In this document: positions 16,828 to 27,452 of the stretch, piece after piece
Layout: each line of letters starts with the position of its first letter
Numbering within the stretch: position 1 is the first letter of the stretch
NCBI GenBank assembly: GCA_035628505.1
Contig: DASPJR010000220.1
Span: 22,700-86,699, forward strand
Source of the DNA: DASPJR01 sp035628505
Lineage (GTDB): Bacteria > Planctomycetota > SZUA-567 > H5-PLA8
DNA length: 64,000 bases
Direction: 5' to 3'
Program-made: the position numbers and the translations under genes
Notes under the pieces: model-generated
Database searches by the model: none
Seen by the model: only the letters and a program-made list of their open reading frames with translations
Told to the model about the DNA's origin: nothing

Positions 16828-17547
16828 ATGATTACCTTAAAAGAACACCTCCCCGAGACAAAGTCTCATCTGGTTCCACTCACGCGGCGCAGTCTGGCAC
16901 AAGACGCCCTCGCGCGAATCCGGCACGCTATTGTTGCGGCCGAGCTGGCTGAAGGCAGTCCGCTGCCGGAAGATCAACTCGCAGCGCAACTGGGGGTTAG
17001 CCGCGTGCCGATCCGCGAGGCGCTCACGCAGTTGGAACTGGAAGGCTTAGTCGAAGTCGATACTCGCGGACGCAGCCGTGTCCGCAACTTTTCCAAAGAA
17101 GGTTTCGAAGACGTTTACTCCATGCGCTCTGCTCTGGAGATGATGTCTGCGCGTCTGGCCGTTCAGCGCATGACCGCAGCGGACTCGGCGGATCTCGAGG
17201 CCATGATCGACAAGCAGGCCACGGCGGTTGATCTGACGGATCTCAGCGTGCAGGACGTAGATCTGCATGAACGCATCATTCAGATCACTCGCCACCGCCA
17301 GCTCCTGGTGTGCTGGAAAACAATCCGCTCTCAGATTGAAGTCTGGCTCGCACGCGCGCATCGCGCGCAGTCGGCGCTGCATCTCTCCTCCGTCGAGATT
17401 ACCGTGCCGGGGCATCGCAGACTTCTTGCGGCGCTGCGCAGCGGCGACGTTAAACAGGCTGAATATGAAATGAACATGGAAATGATTACGTTCCGCGACT
17501 GGATTCTGGCCGGCGCGGCAAAGCAACCTCCGAAGCGGCCGGAATAA
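16828..17547 (+). CDS. GntR-family regulator, FadR subfamily (FCD domain)
   Basis: 239 residues from ATG 16828. The winged helix-turn-helix is at about 18-80 (ALARIRHAIVAAELAEGSPL, DQLAAQLGVSRVPIREAL, LELEGLVEV), followed by an all-helical FCD ligand domain (SMRSALEMMSARLAV, DLHERIIQITRHRQLL, GHRRLLAALRSGD) with the Asp/His positions that usually bind metal. FCD regulators typically sense organic or sugar acids, which agrees with the two enolase-superfamily enzymes downstream. It is the first gene of the same-strand cluster that runs to 34968 and is two bases from the next start. Confidence 0.92.
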   Translation: MITLKEHLPETKSHLVPLTRRSLAQDALARIRHAIVAAELAEGSPLPEDQLAAQLGVSRVPIREALTQLELEGLVEVDTRGRSRVRNFSKEGFEDVYSMRSALEMMSARLAVQRMTAADSADLEAMIDKQATAVDLTDLSVQDVDLHERIIQITRHRQLLVCWKTIRSQIEVWLARAHRAQSALHLSSVEITVPGHRRLLAALRSGDVKQAEYEMNMEMITFRDWILAGAAKQPPKRPE

Positions 17548-17549
17548 TC

Positions 17550-20500
17550 ATGAACTCCGCAAAGCGTCATGCCGTGATAATGACTGTCTTCTCGTCTGTG
17601 CTTCTATCTGGAGCGCTGCGGATGCACGCCGCGGATGCGGACGGGGTTGCGTTTTTTGAATCCAAAATACGTCCCCTGCTGGTCGAACACTGTTACGAAT
17701 GCCACAGTGAGAAAAAGCACAAAGGCGGGCTGCGCCTGGACAACAAAGCTGGATGGCAGCAGGGTGGGGAGACCGGTCCGGCAATTACGCCGGGCAATGC
17801 GGAAACAAGTCTGCTGATGAAAGCCGTGCGCTATAAGGACGACGATCTGCAGATGCCCCCAAAAAAGCGTCTGAGCAACGAGGAGATTTCTGCGCTCGAA
17901 CAATGGATCAAGATGGGCGCACCGGATCCACGCACCGGAACTGTCGCTGCACCCAAGGGTGTGGACATGGCTTCCGCTCGCCAGCATTGGGCTTTTCAGC
18001 CAGTCAGAGAACCGCAGCCGCCGTCGTTATCCCAGAACCCGGGCAAAACACAGGAACTGGACCGTTTCATCCTCAAGCGGTTAGAGAAAGAAGGTCTCAA
18101 ACCCAATGCGCTCGCGGATCGCCGCACGCTGATCCGCCGAGCCGCGTTTGATTTAACGGGATTGCCGCCAACACCCGCGGAAATCGATGCATTCTTAAAG
18201 GATCAATCTCCCGAGGCGTACGCGAAGTTGATCGACCGCCTGCTGGCAACGCCGGCCTATGGCGAACGCTGGGGCCGGCACTAGCTGGATGTGGCGCGCT
18301 ACGCCGATACTGCCGGCGACGGCTCCGACTACCCCGTGCGCGAAGCGATTAAATACCGCGACTGGGTGATCAGCGCGATCAATGCAGACCAGCCTTTTGA
18401 CGAGTTTGTACGCGATCAGATTGCCGGAGACATTCTCGCTCGCACGGCGCCGCCGGAACAGTATGCACGCAAGGTGACGGCCACCGGATTCCTCGCCATC
18501 GGAAAGCGCTATGGTTACAAGCCCTCGCCGGATTTTCAGCATCTGGATTTCGCTGACGCGATCGATTCGCTCGGCCGTTCGCTGCTGGGCTTGTCGCTGG
18601 GCTGCGCGCGCTGCCACGATCACAAGTTTGATCCGATTACCGCAGCCGATTACTACGCGCTGTATGGAATATTCCAGAGCAGCGTCTGGGCGTTTCCCGG
18701 CGGTGAAGAACAGAAGAGGCCATCACAGTTCTGCCCCTTGGTGCCGCCCGAAGAAGCCGCGCGTCGCGACAAGGCCAAGGCTGCTGAAATTGCGCGCATG
18801 GACGCGGAGATAGCGCATTTAAAACGCGAACGCGCCGCGCTCGACGGAAAGTCTTTTGCTGGCGGCGTGGATCTGGGATTCGAAGGCCAGGCGCTGGACA
18901 AAGCGCCCGGCGCGCCGTGGCTTTCGGTCGGGCGCAACGTTGTCATTGCGGACGCGCAGAGTCCATTCACTCACACGCACCCGCCTGGGACGCGAGGCGT
19001 GCGGATGGGAAGCGGACATCCGACTGAAGGCGTGCGCTACGTGTTCAAGCAGCCGCTGCATGCCACCGCCGGCCGGCAGATGCATTTCACAATCGATTTC
19101 CGTACGGTCGCGCCGACGGATAAATCTGGAGCCTACCGCTTCTATCTTGGGCGCGGAGTGGTTCAGTCCCTGGCCGTGGAGTTCAGCGTCAGTCCCGGCG
19201 AATTTGCGATCCGCGATGGCGGAAAATGGAGCGTTCTTCGCAAGCTCGAGCCCGGCACGTGGTACACGCTCAGCGTGACGATTGATCCGGCCCGCAAGAT
19301 GTACTCGGGTGTGGTCGGCACGCCCAATGATCTGACCCCCTTTAACGACAAAGCTCTGGGCGCAAACTGGGACGGGGTCGCCGATACGTTCATCTGCGAT
19401 GCCATTGGCCACGTGGAAGGACCGGCGCCCGAACGCGATCTGGACAATATCGGCTTACAGGAGTCTCCATTCGGAGCTCCCGGCAGTGGTCCGGTTGCCA
19501 AACCCGTGTTTCCGCCGGATTGGCAGGACCGCGTCAAGAAACTCGATGCTGAGATTTCCGCTAAGACCAAGCAACGCGATCTGGAAAAAGTAAAAGACCC
19601 GTACGAGGTGGCTTACGGAGTCAGTGAAGGAACTCCGGTGAATGCACGTATTCAGAAGCGCGGCGAGCCCGACAAGCTCGGGGAGGAAGTGCCGCGCCGC
19701 TTCATCGAGATCTTAGGCGGTGACAAGCTTCCGCCCGACCACAAGGGCAGCGGCCGGCTCGAGCTTTCGCACTGGTTGACGCGCCCAAGCAATCCGCTGA
19801 TCGCGCGTGTATTTGTGAACCGTGTCTGGCAATGGCACTTCGGCCAGGGGCTGGTTCCGACACCGAGCGACTTCGGCCTTCGTGGCGAAGCGCCCAGCCA
19901 CCCGGAACTGCTCGACTGGCTGGCATCGAAGTTCATCTCCTCCGGCTGGTCGATTAAGGCACTTAATCGCCTGATCATGCTCTCCGAAGCTTACCAGCGC
20001 GCGAGCGATGACAGCGGGGCTAATTTGAAAGTGGACCCTGCAAACCGCTGGCTGTGGCGCTTCACGCGCCAGCCGCTGGACGCTGAATCAATCCGCGATG
20101 CGATGCTCGCGATTAGCGGCCGCCTAAACCGTTCTGTTCCTGGACCGCATCCGTTTCCGCCGGTCGAATCCTGGGGCTTCACGATTCATAATCCGTTCCA
20201 CGCCGTGTACGAATCAAATCATCGCAGCGTGTACCTGATGCTTCAACGCAACCGGCGCCATCCCTATCTGGCGCTGTTTGATGCAGCCGATCCGAACATC
20301 AGTGTCGCGCAGCGCATGCCAACGACCACACCGTCGCAGACGCTGTTTCTCATGAACTCGCCTTTCGTTCATGAACAGGCCGAAGCATTCGCTCAGAAAC
20401 TGCTTGCCGAATCGATGGACGATGCGGCGCGTGTGCGGCTGGCGTTTGAAACAACCGACGGGCGGCTGCCGGCCGATGTGGACGTGAGTGATGCGCTGGC

Positions 20501-20627
20501 ATTCGTGAATTCTTATCGCGCAAAGCTCGCCGAACCGGGCACGGCGACGGACAAACAGACCGTTGCGGCCTGGGCAGCACTGATGCGCGTGTTGCTGACA
20601 CGGAATTCGTTTTTGTACGTGGATTAA
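17550..20627 (+). pseudogene. Planctomycete cytochrome PSC1/DUF1549/DUF1553 protein, interrupted by one amber codon
   Basis: One continuous frame of 1025 codons broken only by TAG at 18282-18284. The 244 residues before it have a signal peptide, a haem-binding CYECH (about 50-54) and the start of DUF1549 ending YGERWGRH. The 780 codons after it continue at once with LDVARYADTAGDGSDYPVRE, a second haem motif CARCH, a lectin-like insert and DUF1553 (HWLTRPSNPLIARVFVNRVW). The paralogue at 30123 has Trp in YGERWGRHWMDV exactly where the stop falls, so TGG became TAG. TAG ends other genes here (25486-27441, 50144-50920), so it is not general recoding. It may be a recent null, a read error or suppressed. 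The family is thought to act with DUF1501 proteins at the cell surface; its reaction is unknown. Confidence 0.85.
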
Positions 20628-20647
20628 GATCAGAGTGGAGGGGGCGT

Positions 20648-22024
20648 ATGAACCGGCGCGATTTCCTGCACGCGGCCTCAGGGGGCTTTGGCGCATTGGC
20701 TCTGGCGGGCCTCTGGAGCGAAGTTCAGGCCGCCGAAGATCCGCTGGCTGCACGCCCTGGCCATTTTCCGGCCAAGGCGGACCGCGTTATTTTTCTGTTC
20801 TCGACCGGCGGCGTCTCGCACATCGATACCTTCGATCGCAAACCGCAGCTCACCGCCGATCATGGAAAGTCGATCACCGCTTCTCGCTGGCTCAATAAGC
20901 CCGGTCAGTATCAGCGCTTCCTGATCAAACCCCGCTGGAATTTCAAACAGTACGGCAAGAGCGGCACCTGGGTGAGCGACCTGTTTCCGCATGTCGGTTC
21001 TGTCATTGATGACATCTGCGTGCTGAACGCGATGTGCTGCGAAAGCGATGGTCACGACAAGGCTACGCTCGCCGCGCACACCGGCTCGGATCAATTCGCT
21101 CGGCCCAGCGCCGGCGCATGGGTGAGTTACGGCCTGGGCACCGTCAACAAAAACCTGCCCTCCTTCATGGTGCTCGCCCCCGCCGCTCCCTATGCGGGAG
21201 CGCAAACGTGGTCCAGCGATTTTCTTCCGGCGTGCCACCAGGGAACCCACGTGATTCCCGGAAAAGATCCGCTGCCGAATCTTCAGCCCCGCGTGAAAAA
21301 GCCGGAGCTGCAGGAGAAAGAACTGGAACTGCTCCGCAAGCTCAACCGCAGCCATCTGGAGCAGCGCGCCGCTGACCAGGCGCTCGACGCCCGCATCCGT
21401 TCCTTCGAGACGGCGTTCGGCATGCAGAGCGAAGCGCCGGATGCATTCGATCTCTCAAAGGAAAGCGATGCGACACTGAAAATGTACGGGCTGCAGCGCG
21501 GCGCGACGAGCGGCTTCGGCTGGCAGTGTCTGGTAGCGCGTCGCCTCGCCGAGCGTGGCGTTCGTTTTCAGGAATTAATCGACGTGGGTTCCAGCAACAA
21601 CTGGGATTCCCACGACAACATGGGCGACCACGAAAAACTGGCGAAGAACATCGACCAGCCTATCGCCGCATTGATCACCGATCTGAAGCAACGGGGAATG
21701 CTGGACCGCACGCTGGTGGTGTGGACCAGCGAATTCGGCCGCACTCCTTTTCATCAGCAGGCCGATCACAAGGGCCGCGAGCATCATAACCTCTGTTTTT
21801 CATCGTGGATGGCCGGCGGCGGCGTGAAAGGCGGAATTGTTTACGGCAAATCCGATGAGCACGGCATTCTTCCCGTTGAAGGCAAAGTTCACACGCACGA
21901 TCTGCACGCGACCATGCTGCACCTGCTCGGCATCGATCATGAACGCCTGACGTACCGTTACTCCGGCCGCGACTTCCGCCTCACGGATGTGGCGGGCAAC
22001 GTCGTCAAAGAAATAATAGCGTAA
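20648..22024 (+). CDS. DUF1501 Tat-exported protein (sulfatase/phosphatase-like fold)
   Basis: 458 residues. The twin-arginine signal (MNRRDFLHAASGGFGALALA) is followed by the DUF1501 pattern: VIFLFSTGGVSHIDTFDRKP, the SDLFPHVGSVIDDICVL block, HTGSDQFARPSAGAWVSYGL, VWTSEFGRTPFHQQADHKGR and HDLHATMLHLLGIDHERLTY. The metal-binding Asp/His pattern resembles alkaline phosphatase/sulfatase enzymes, but no family reaction is established. It lies 20 bases after the PSC1/DUF1549 gene, the standard pairing in Planctomycetes. The Met at 20648 is preceded by GGAGGGGG. Confidence 0.93.
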   Translation: MNRRDFLHAASGGFGALALAGLWSEVQAAEDPLAARPGHFPAKADRVIFLFSTGGVSHIDTFDRKPQLTADHGKSITASRWLNKPGQYQRFLIKPRWNFKQYGKSGTWVSDLFPHVGSVIDDICVLNAMCCESDGHDKATLAAHTGSDQFARPSAGAWVSYGLGTVNKNLPSFMVLAPAAPYAGAQTWSSDFLPACHQGTHVIPGKDPLPNLQPRVKKPELQEKELELLRKLNRSHLEQRAADQALDARIRSFETAFGMQSEAPDAFDLSKESDATLKMYGLQRGATSGFGWQCLVARRLAERGVRFQELIDVGSSNNWDSHDNMGDHEKLAKNIDQPIAALITDLKQRGMLDRTLVVWTSEFGRTPFHQQADHKGREHHNLCFSSWMAGGGVKGGIVYGKSDEHGILPVEGKVHTHDLHATMLHLLGIDHERLTYRYSGRDFRLTDVAGNVVKEIIA

Positions 22025-22075
22025 AAGTGCGGCGCTACGGCACTTCCTCTCTGCTCGTCTGGAAAAAACTCTGAA

Positions 22076-23194
22076 ATGAAAATTACTGACGTTGAAGCCA
22101 TCTACGTGTCCCAGAAAAACGTGCGCGCGCAGTGTGACAGCGGCCAGGACGCGCTCATCGTTAAAGTTTCGACCGACGCCGGCATTACTGGCATCGGCGA
22201 AGTGGACTCGGCGCCGCTGGCGGCCAAGGCCGTCATCGAAGGGCCATTCTCACATACGATCAGCACGGGCCTCAAGCATCTGCTTATCGGTGAGGATCCG
22301 TTCGAGACGGAGCGTTTGTGGAACACGATGTACCAGCGCTCAATTTATTCCGGCCGCCGCGGCATCGGACTGCACGCGATGAGCGGCATTGATCTGGCTC
22401 TGTGGGACATCAAGGGCAAAGCGCTGGGCCTGCCGGTATGGAAGCTTCTCGGCGGCGGGTTCTGCAAAAAGATCCGCTGCTACGCGAGCTCTCTTTTCGG
22501 AGCCACTCCCAAGGAGACCGGCGAGCTGGCGCGGCGCATTCGCGATCGCGGCTTCAATGGCGTGAAGTTCGGCTGGGCCCCCATGGGCAAAGACGCAAAG
22601 ACGGATGTGGACCTTGTTCGCCAGGCTCGGCGCGGTCTTGGAGACGATGCCGATGTGATGATTGACGCGGGCCTGGTGTGGGATGCGCGCACCGCAATCC
22701 AGCGCGCCAAAGCCTTTGCTGATTTCAATATTTTCTGGCTCGAAGAACCGCTGCAGCCCGACGACTACGAAGGCTACCGCAAGTTGAGCGAAGCGACGCC
22801 CGTTCACATTGCTGCCGGCGAACAGGAAAGCGGCCGGCAATCCTTTATCGAGCTGATGGATAAAGGTCGTATCGACATCGTTCAGGTGGACCTCACGCGG
22901 TGTGGCGGCTTCACCGAGGCCATGAAAATCGCGAGCCTCGCCGCCGACCGCGGGCTGCGCGTTGCCAATCACGGTTTCAGTACGTACATCAATGTTCACG
23001 CCGCATTGCACTGGCTCAACGCGATTCCTAATGCACTCATTGCAGAATTTGTCGTGCAGGAAAATACGGACCTGCGCGAGTTTCTCACGACGAATAATGT
23101 CCGCGCCGTCGAAGGCAGTCTACCGATCCCCGATGCTCCGGGCTTGGGCATTGAATTGAATGAGGAGCAGGTGCGGAAGTTCCGCGTCGCCTGA
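22076..23194 (+). CDS. Mandelate racemase / enolase-superfamily dehydratase, copy 1
   Basis: 372 residues with the two-domain enolase-superfamily layout: capping domain 1-125, then the barrel. Visible catalytic positions are Lys164 in GVKFGWAPMG, metal ligands Asp197 (MIDAGLVWD), Glu223 (FWLEEPLQPDD) and Glu249 (AAGEQESG), and His299 in ANHGFS, the general acid/base of the mandelate racemase group. Such enzymes usually dehydrate or epimerise sugar acids. A paralogue lies at 28958-30091, so the cluster may process two epimers or two steps of one path. The exact substrate is not predictable by eye. Confidence 0.9.
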   Translation: MKITDVEAIYVSQKNVRAQCDSGQDALIVKVSTDAGITGIGEVDSAPLAAKAVIEGPFSHTISTGLKHLLIGEDPFETERLWNTMYQRSIYSGRRGIGLHAMSGIDLALWDIKGKALGLPVWKLLGGGFCKKIRCYASSLFGATPKETGELARRIRDRGFNGVKFGWAPMGKDAKTDVDLVRQARRGLGDDADVMIDAGLVWDARTAIQRAKAFADFNIFWLEEPLQPDDYEGYRKLSEATPVHIAAGEQESGRQSFIELMDKGRIDIVQVDLTRCGGFTEAMKIASLAADRGLRVANHGFSTYINVHAALHWLNAIPNALIAEFVVQENTDLREFLTTNNVRAVEGSLPIPDAPGLGIELNEEQVRKFRVA

Positions 23195-23201
23195 GGACTC
23201 T

Positions 23202-24224
23202 ATGATTCATACAACAATCGATTTCGATCAGCTGGGGCGCCAACAGGGGTATCTGCAGGCGCCGTACTCGCACAATCTCGGCGCATGGTCGAATCTTTTT
23301 ATCCCTGTGACCATGATTAATGGTGGCAAGGGTCCGACGGTGCTGGTGCTCGGGGGAAATCACGGCGACGAGTACCAGGGTCAGATCGCCATCATGAAGC
23401 TTGCGCGCGAGCTGACACCTGAAATGGTGAGCGGCCGCATCATCCTGATTCCGTCACTGAATTTTCCCGCGGCGCGGGCCGCAACGCGGCTTTCGCCCGT
23501 AGACGGCATGAACATGAACCGCGCTTTTCCGGGAACGGCCGAAGGTTCGCTCACCAGTCAAATCGCGCATTTTCTGACGACGGTTCTGTTTCCAATGGCC
23601 GACGTCGTCATCGATGTTCACTCCGGCGGGCGCAGCCTGGATTTTGTTCCCGCGGCGACGATGCATCTGGTTCCCGATCTGAAGCAGCGCCGCGCAATGC
23701 TCGATGCCATGCTGGCATGGAATTCAGATTTCGCTTTTCTCTACGCCGATATCGCCGGCTCGGGCCTGCTTCCCGTTGAAGCCGAGCGCCAGGGGAAGAT
23801 TGTTGTTACGACCGAGATGGGCGGAGGCGAATCGATTCCCGCCTCGGTGCACCGAATCACGCAAAGCGGCCTGCGCAATGTACTCATTCATGTCGGCGCG
23901 CTGAAAGGACGCAAGCAAACGCGCGAGAGTCTGGGATTGCCGCCAACGATTCTTACTCAGGCGCTTCATCGCGACAATTATCTGCTCGCGCCGGAGTCCG
24001 GCATCTTCGAAATCTGCGTCGATCTCGGCGCCAAAGTAGAGTCCGGCCAAACTGTCGGCTTCATCCATCACCTCGAACGTCCTGATCGCGCTCCGGAACA
24101 AATCGTGGCGCGAACAAGCGGCTACCTTTTGACGATGCGCGTTCCCTGTCTCACGCAGCAGGGTGATTGTGTCGCGGTTATCGCGCAGCCGGTGAGCGAG
24201 CAGAAAGTTATGGCCGCGCTATGA
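23202..24224 (+). CDS. Succinylglutamate desuccinylase/aspartoacylase-family deacylase
   Basis: 340 residues from ATG 23202, seven bases after the previous stop. The M14-type zinc site is intact: His54 and Glu57 in GGNHGDEYQG and His140 in DVHSGG; DGMNMNRAFPG supplies the Asn-Arg substrate-binding pair, and VTTEMGGGE the likely catalytic Glu. The C-terminal part (FEICVDLGAKVESGQTVGFI) is the usual barrel-sandwich. Members cleave amide bonds of N-acyl amino acids or ectoine-type compounds. It overlaps the MFS gene by four bases, so uptake followed by deacylation is a reasonable reading. Confidence 0.9.
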   Translation: MIHTTIDFDQLGRQQGYLQAPYSHNLGAWSNLFIPVTMINGGKGPTVLVLGGNHGDEYQGQIAIMKLARELTPEMVSGRIILIPSLNFPAARAATRLSPVDGMNMNRAFPGTAEGSLTSQIAHFLTTVLFPMADVVIDVHSGGRSLDFVPAATMHLVPDLKQRRAMLDAMLAWNSDFAFLYADIAGSGLLPVEAERQGKIVVTTEMGGGESIPASVHRITQSGLRNVLIHVGALKGRKQTRESLGLPPTILTQALHRDNYLLAPESGIFEICVDLGAKVESGQTVGFIHHLERPDRAPEQIVARTSGYLLTMRVPCLTQQGDCVAVIAQPVSEQKVMAAL

Positions 24225-25489
24225 CGACCGAACCCGCGGCGAATCCAGCGATTGCTCTGCCTGCTGCGCCCGTAATTCGCGCCGGCGGATCGCTCGTCGC
24301 TTACATGTGGGTCGCTTATTTTTTGAATTACTGCGACCGTCAGGTCGTCTTCGCGCTGTTCCCAGTTTTAAAAACGGAACTGGGTCTCAGCGATATGCAA
24401 CTGGGGTTGACCGGATCGCTGTTTCTCTGGGTTTACGGCATTGGCTGCCCGATTGCCGGACAGATCGGGGATCGTTATTCCAAGCGGCTTCTGGTTGTGC
24501 TCAGCCTGGTCATCTGGAGCGGAGTCACAGTCGCAACGGGGCTCTCGACAACGGCCGTCATGCTCCTGGTGATGCGCGCGCTGATGGGCCTGAGTGAATC
24601 ACTTTACATGCCCTCGGCCATAGCACTGACTGCCAATGCGCATGCTCCCGAAAACCGATCGCGTGCCATTGCGGCGCTTACTACGGCGCAGATCGCAGGC
24701 GTCGTCGCGGGAAGCTGGTTCGGCGGGTGGATGGGTGATCAGGGACACTGGCGCATCGCGTTCTTTGCATTGGGCGCGCTGGGGTTGCTTTATTCAATTC
24801 CGTATTTTCTCTTCCTGCGTGGCGTGCGCGAAGACGCTCACGTGGAGACAAAAAAGTCGGATGCAAAGCTCCCGATTCTCGATCTGCTGACCGTGCCCAC
24901 TTATGCGCTGCTGTGCGTGGCCTTTCCGATCTTTGTGTTTGGCCTGTGGCTCCTATATGGATGGCTGCCGAATTTTCTGCACGAAAAGTTTTCGTTCAGC
25001 CTCAGCGATGCAGCATTTAACGCGACGGCTTTTGTGCAGAGTGCCTCATTAGTGGGCATGCTGAGCGGCGGATCGCTGGCCGACTGGCTTTTCAGACGTA
25101 CGACCGCAGCGCGCATGTGGCTGCTGGCTACGAGCCTGCTCTTTTGTGCGCCGTGCCTCTATGCGCTCGGACATTGCGAAACGCTGCTCGGTACGCGCAT
25201 CGCTGCTTGCGGCTTTGGCTTCTTCAGCGGCTTTATGATGGCCAACATCTTCCCTGCTGCCTTTGAGATTGTGCCGGCTGACACGCGCGCTTCTGCCGTC
25301 GGCGTCCTGAATCTTTTCGGAGCCGGTATCTCCGGTTGCGCAACACTTTTCGGCGGCATGTGGAAAAAAACGCTGGGAATCGAAGGCCTGCTGACCTGCA
25401 CCGCCGCGGCGTACGTGTTCGCTGGTGTCGCTCTAATTGTGGGGATCAAACTTCTGTTCGCCCGCGATTACGCGAGGATTCGCGCATGA
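24221..25489 (+). CDS. MFS transporter (spinster-like / organic-acid carrier)
   Basis: 422 residues, start in an ATGA overlap with the deacylase gene. Twelve hydrophobic segments are visible, beginning about residue 27 with VAYMWVAYFLNYCDRQVVF. The cytoplasmic loop 2-3 motif is GQIGDRYSKRLLV and helix 4 carries MRALMGLSESLYMPSAIAL. The opening FLNYCDRQ is typical of spinster-like carriers. It probably imports the cluster's substrate across the inner membrane; the ligand is unknown. It overlaps the next gene by four bases as well. Confidence 0.92.
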   Translation: MTTEPAANPAIALPAAPVIRAGGSLVAYMWVAYFLNYCDRQVVFALFPVLKTELGLSDMQLGLTGSLFLWVYGIGCPIAGQIGDRYSKRLLVVLSLVIWSGVTVATGLSTTAVMLLVMRALMGLSESLYMPSAIALTANAHAPENRSRAIAALTTAQIAGVVAGSWFGGWMGDQGHWRIAFFALGALGLLYSIPYFLFLRGVREDAHVETKKSDAKLPILDLLTVPTYALLCVAFPIFVFGLWLLYGWLPNFLHEKFSFSLSDAAFNATAFVQSASLVGMLSGGSLADWLFRRTTAARMWLLATSLLFCAPCLYALGHCETLLGTRIAACGFGFFSGFMMANIFPAAFEIVPADTRASAVGVLNLFGAGISGCATLFGGMWKKTLGIEGLLTCTAAAYVFAGVALIVGIKLLFARDYARIRA

Positions 25490-27441
25490 ATCTTCGCTGC
25501 CGACTCGTCTTCGTGGTCCTCTGCGCCGCACGGCTAGCTGACGGCTCCGAGGAGCGAACTGCCATCGAGAGCGAACGCAAGGCGCTTGCGGATAAAATGA
25601 CGCGGCTGCGAGCGTCCGGTGTCGCAGCGGATACTTTTGCTGATGCCGATGTTTTCCTGAAAGGCGTGACGTGGGCGCTGCGCTACGACGTAAATCTGAA
25701 TGCCAGTGACGTGGCATTAGTGAAAAAATCAATTCTGCGAGGACAGCAACGCATTGATGCGCTGATCGCGAAACAGACACCGTGGAATACGAAGAAAGGA
25801 GCCGTGCTGCGCGGCTTTATCTCCGCGGTAGACGGATCGACTCAGCCGTACGGCGTGATCGTTCCACGCGGCTACGACAGCACCAAGCCGATGCGGCTGG
25901 ACGTTGTACTGCACGGCAGCACTAAGCCGGTAGGCATGAGCGAGCTGCGCTTTTGCGCGCGCTTTGACGATGGTGACAGCGGCGGCAAGCCTGCGCCGGA
26001 TACGGAGTTCATTGAGCTGCATCCCCTCGGGCGCGTTGAAAATTGCTACCGCTGTGCCGGAGAGACAGATGTATTCGAGGCAATCGAGGCTGCGTGCCGC
26101 AACTACAACATCGATCGCGACCGCATCGTTTTACGGGGCATGTCGATGGGCGCCTCGGGAACGTGGCACTTGGGATTGAAACACCCGGACCGTTTTGTGG
26201 CGCTGGGCCCGTACTGCGGCTACGTGGACACCCACCGGTTCTCAGTAACACCGGGAATGAGTTTCGTTCCGGTCGGTCAGCTGCCGCCGCACCAGGAAAG
26301 TGCGCTGCATATGCTGGATTCCGTGGACTACGCGGCGAACGCGACAATGGTTCCGGCAATTGCGGCGATTGGTGGCAAAGACGGATTCTTTGATGCGCAC
26401 GTTATCATGGGCGATGCGATGGCCAGGGAGGGCGTGCAGATGATCAATCTCGTCTCGCCCCACACGAAGCATGTCATCGATCCCATCACTCATGCAGCGC
26501 AGATGAAACTCATCGGGCTGTATGCGGAAAAGGGTCTGGAACACTCGCCGCGAAAATTGCGCTTCGTTACGTGGACGCTGAAGTACAGCCGCTGCCACTG
26601 GCTGGAACTTCTCGGGCTGAAGCAGCACTATGAACGCGCTGAATTCATCGCCAGCTTTTCACGGGATGGCACACTCGAAATCGAGGAGCTGAAAAATATC
26701 ACCGCATTCGCGATCCATCTTCCGTGCAGCAAAGTGCGCATTGCAGGCAAAGACATCGCTATTCCTAACGTAAAGAACGCCGAACTGGTCTTCAGTTTCC
26801 GTAATGGTGCGTGGTCATGCAGGGGAGATAGAGAGCTTTCGCTCAGTGGCAAGCGGCCCGGATTGCAAGGCCCCATCGATGACGTATTCGCCACGCCGTT
26901 TCTATGCGTGCGCGGCACGGGCAAGGCGTGGAATCCGCAAATCGCCGCGTGGGCCGATGCAAGCCTGCGCCGCTTCGAGTACGAGTGGGCTCGCTACATG
27001 CGCGGCGATCTGCCGGTGAAGAATGATATTGAGGTCACCGACGAGGACGTTCGCACGAAGCATCTCATTCTATTTGGCGATCCGGGGAGTAACGCGTGGA
27101 TCGCGAAAGCACTTGCCAAACTTCCGCTGGCATGGAATGCCGAACAGTTCACGCTCGCCGGTGAGCAATACTCCAGCAAGGATCATGCGCCGGTGCTCAT
27201 CTGTGCGAGTCCGCTCGCACCCGACCGCTACATCGTACTGAACAGCGGGCACACCTTTCATGAGAAGGAGTTCGCTGCGTTCAATTACCTGCTTTTCCCG
27301 CGTCTGGGTGACTGGGCGACTATGCGTACACTCCCGGGAGCCGACACGTGGAAGACTGGTGACGCAACGTTTCCTGAAGAAGTCGTGCGAGCTGGATTTT
27401 TCGACGAACAATGGGCCGCGCCAATTCTGAGCGGAAAATAG
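25486..27441 (+). CDS. Secreted prolyl-oligopeptidase/PHB-depolymerase-like esterase
   Basis: 651 residues from ATG 25486 (ATGA overlap with the MFS gene). A short signal peptide (VFVVLCAARLADG) and a helical N-terminus precede an alpha/beta-hydrolase domain: GVIVPRGYDSTKPMRLDVVL, HGST (oxyanion side), the nucleophile elbow GMSMGASGTWH, and HTKHVIDP as a likely histidine region. The last 250 residues form a beta-rich domain without a family I recognise. It should cleave esters or peptides in the periplasm to release the compound imported by its neighbours. It ends in TAG. Confidence 0.82.
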   Translation: MNLRCRLVFVVLCAARLADGSEERTAIESERKALADKMTRLRASGVAADTFADADVFLKGVTWALRYDVNLNASDVALVKKSILRGQQRIDALIAKQTPWNTKKGAVLRGFISAVDGSTQPYGVIVPRGYDSTKPMRLDVVLHGSTKPVGMSELRFCARFDDGDSGGKPAPDTEFIELHPLGRVENCYRCAGETDVFEAIEAACRNYNIDRDRIVLRGMSMGASGTWHLGLKHPDRFVALGPYCGYVDTHRFSVTPGMSFVPVGQLPPHQESALHMLDSVDYAANATMVPAIAAIGGKDGFFDAHVIMGDAMAREGVQMINLVSPHTKHVIDPITHAAQMKLIGLYAEKGLEHSPRKLRFVTWTLKYSRCHWLELLGLKQHYERAEFIASFSRDGTLEIEELKNITAFAIHLPCSKVRIAGKDIAIPNVKNAELVFSFRNGAWSCRGDRELSLSGKRPGLQGPIDDVFATPFLCVRGTGKAWNPQIAAWADASLRRFEYEWARYMRGDLPVKNDIEVTDEDVRTKHLILFGDPGSNAWIAKALAKLPLAWNAEQFTLAGEQYSSKDHAPVLICASPLAPDRYIVLNSGHTFHEKEFAAFNYLLFPRLGDWATMRTLPGADTWKTGDATFPEEVVRAGFFDEQWAAPILSGK

Positions 27442-27452
27442 GAAAACACGCC

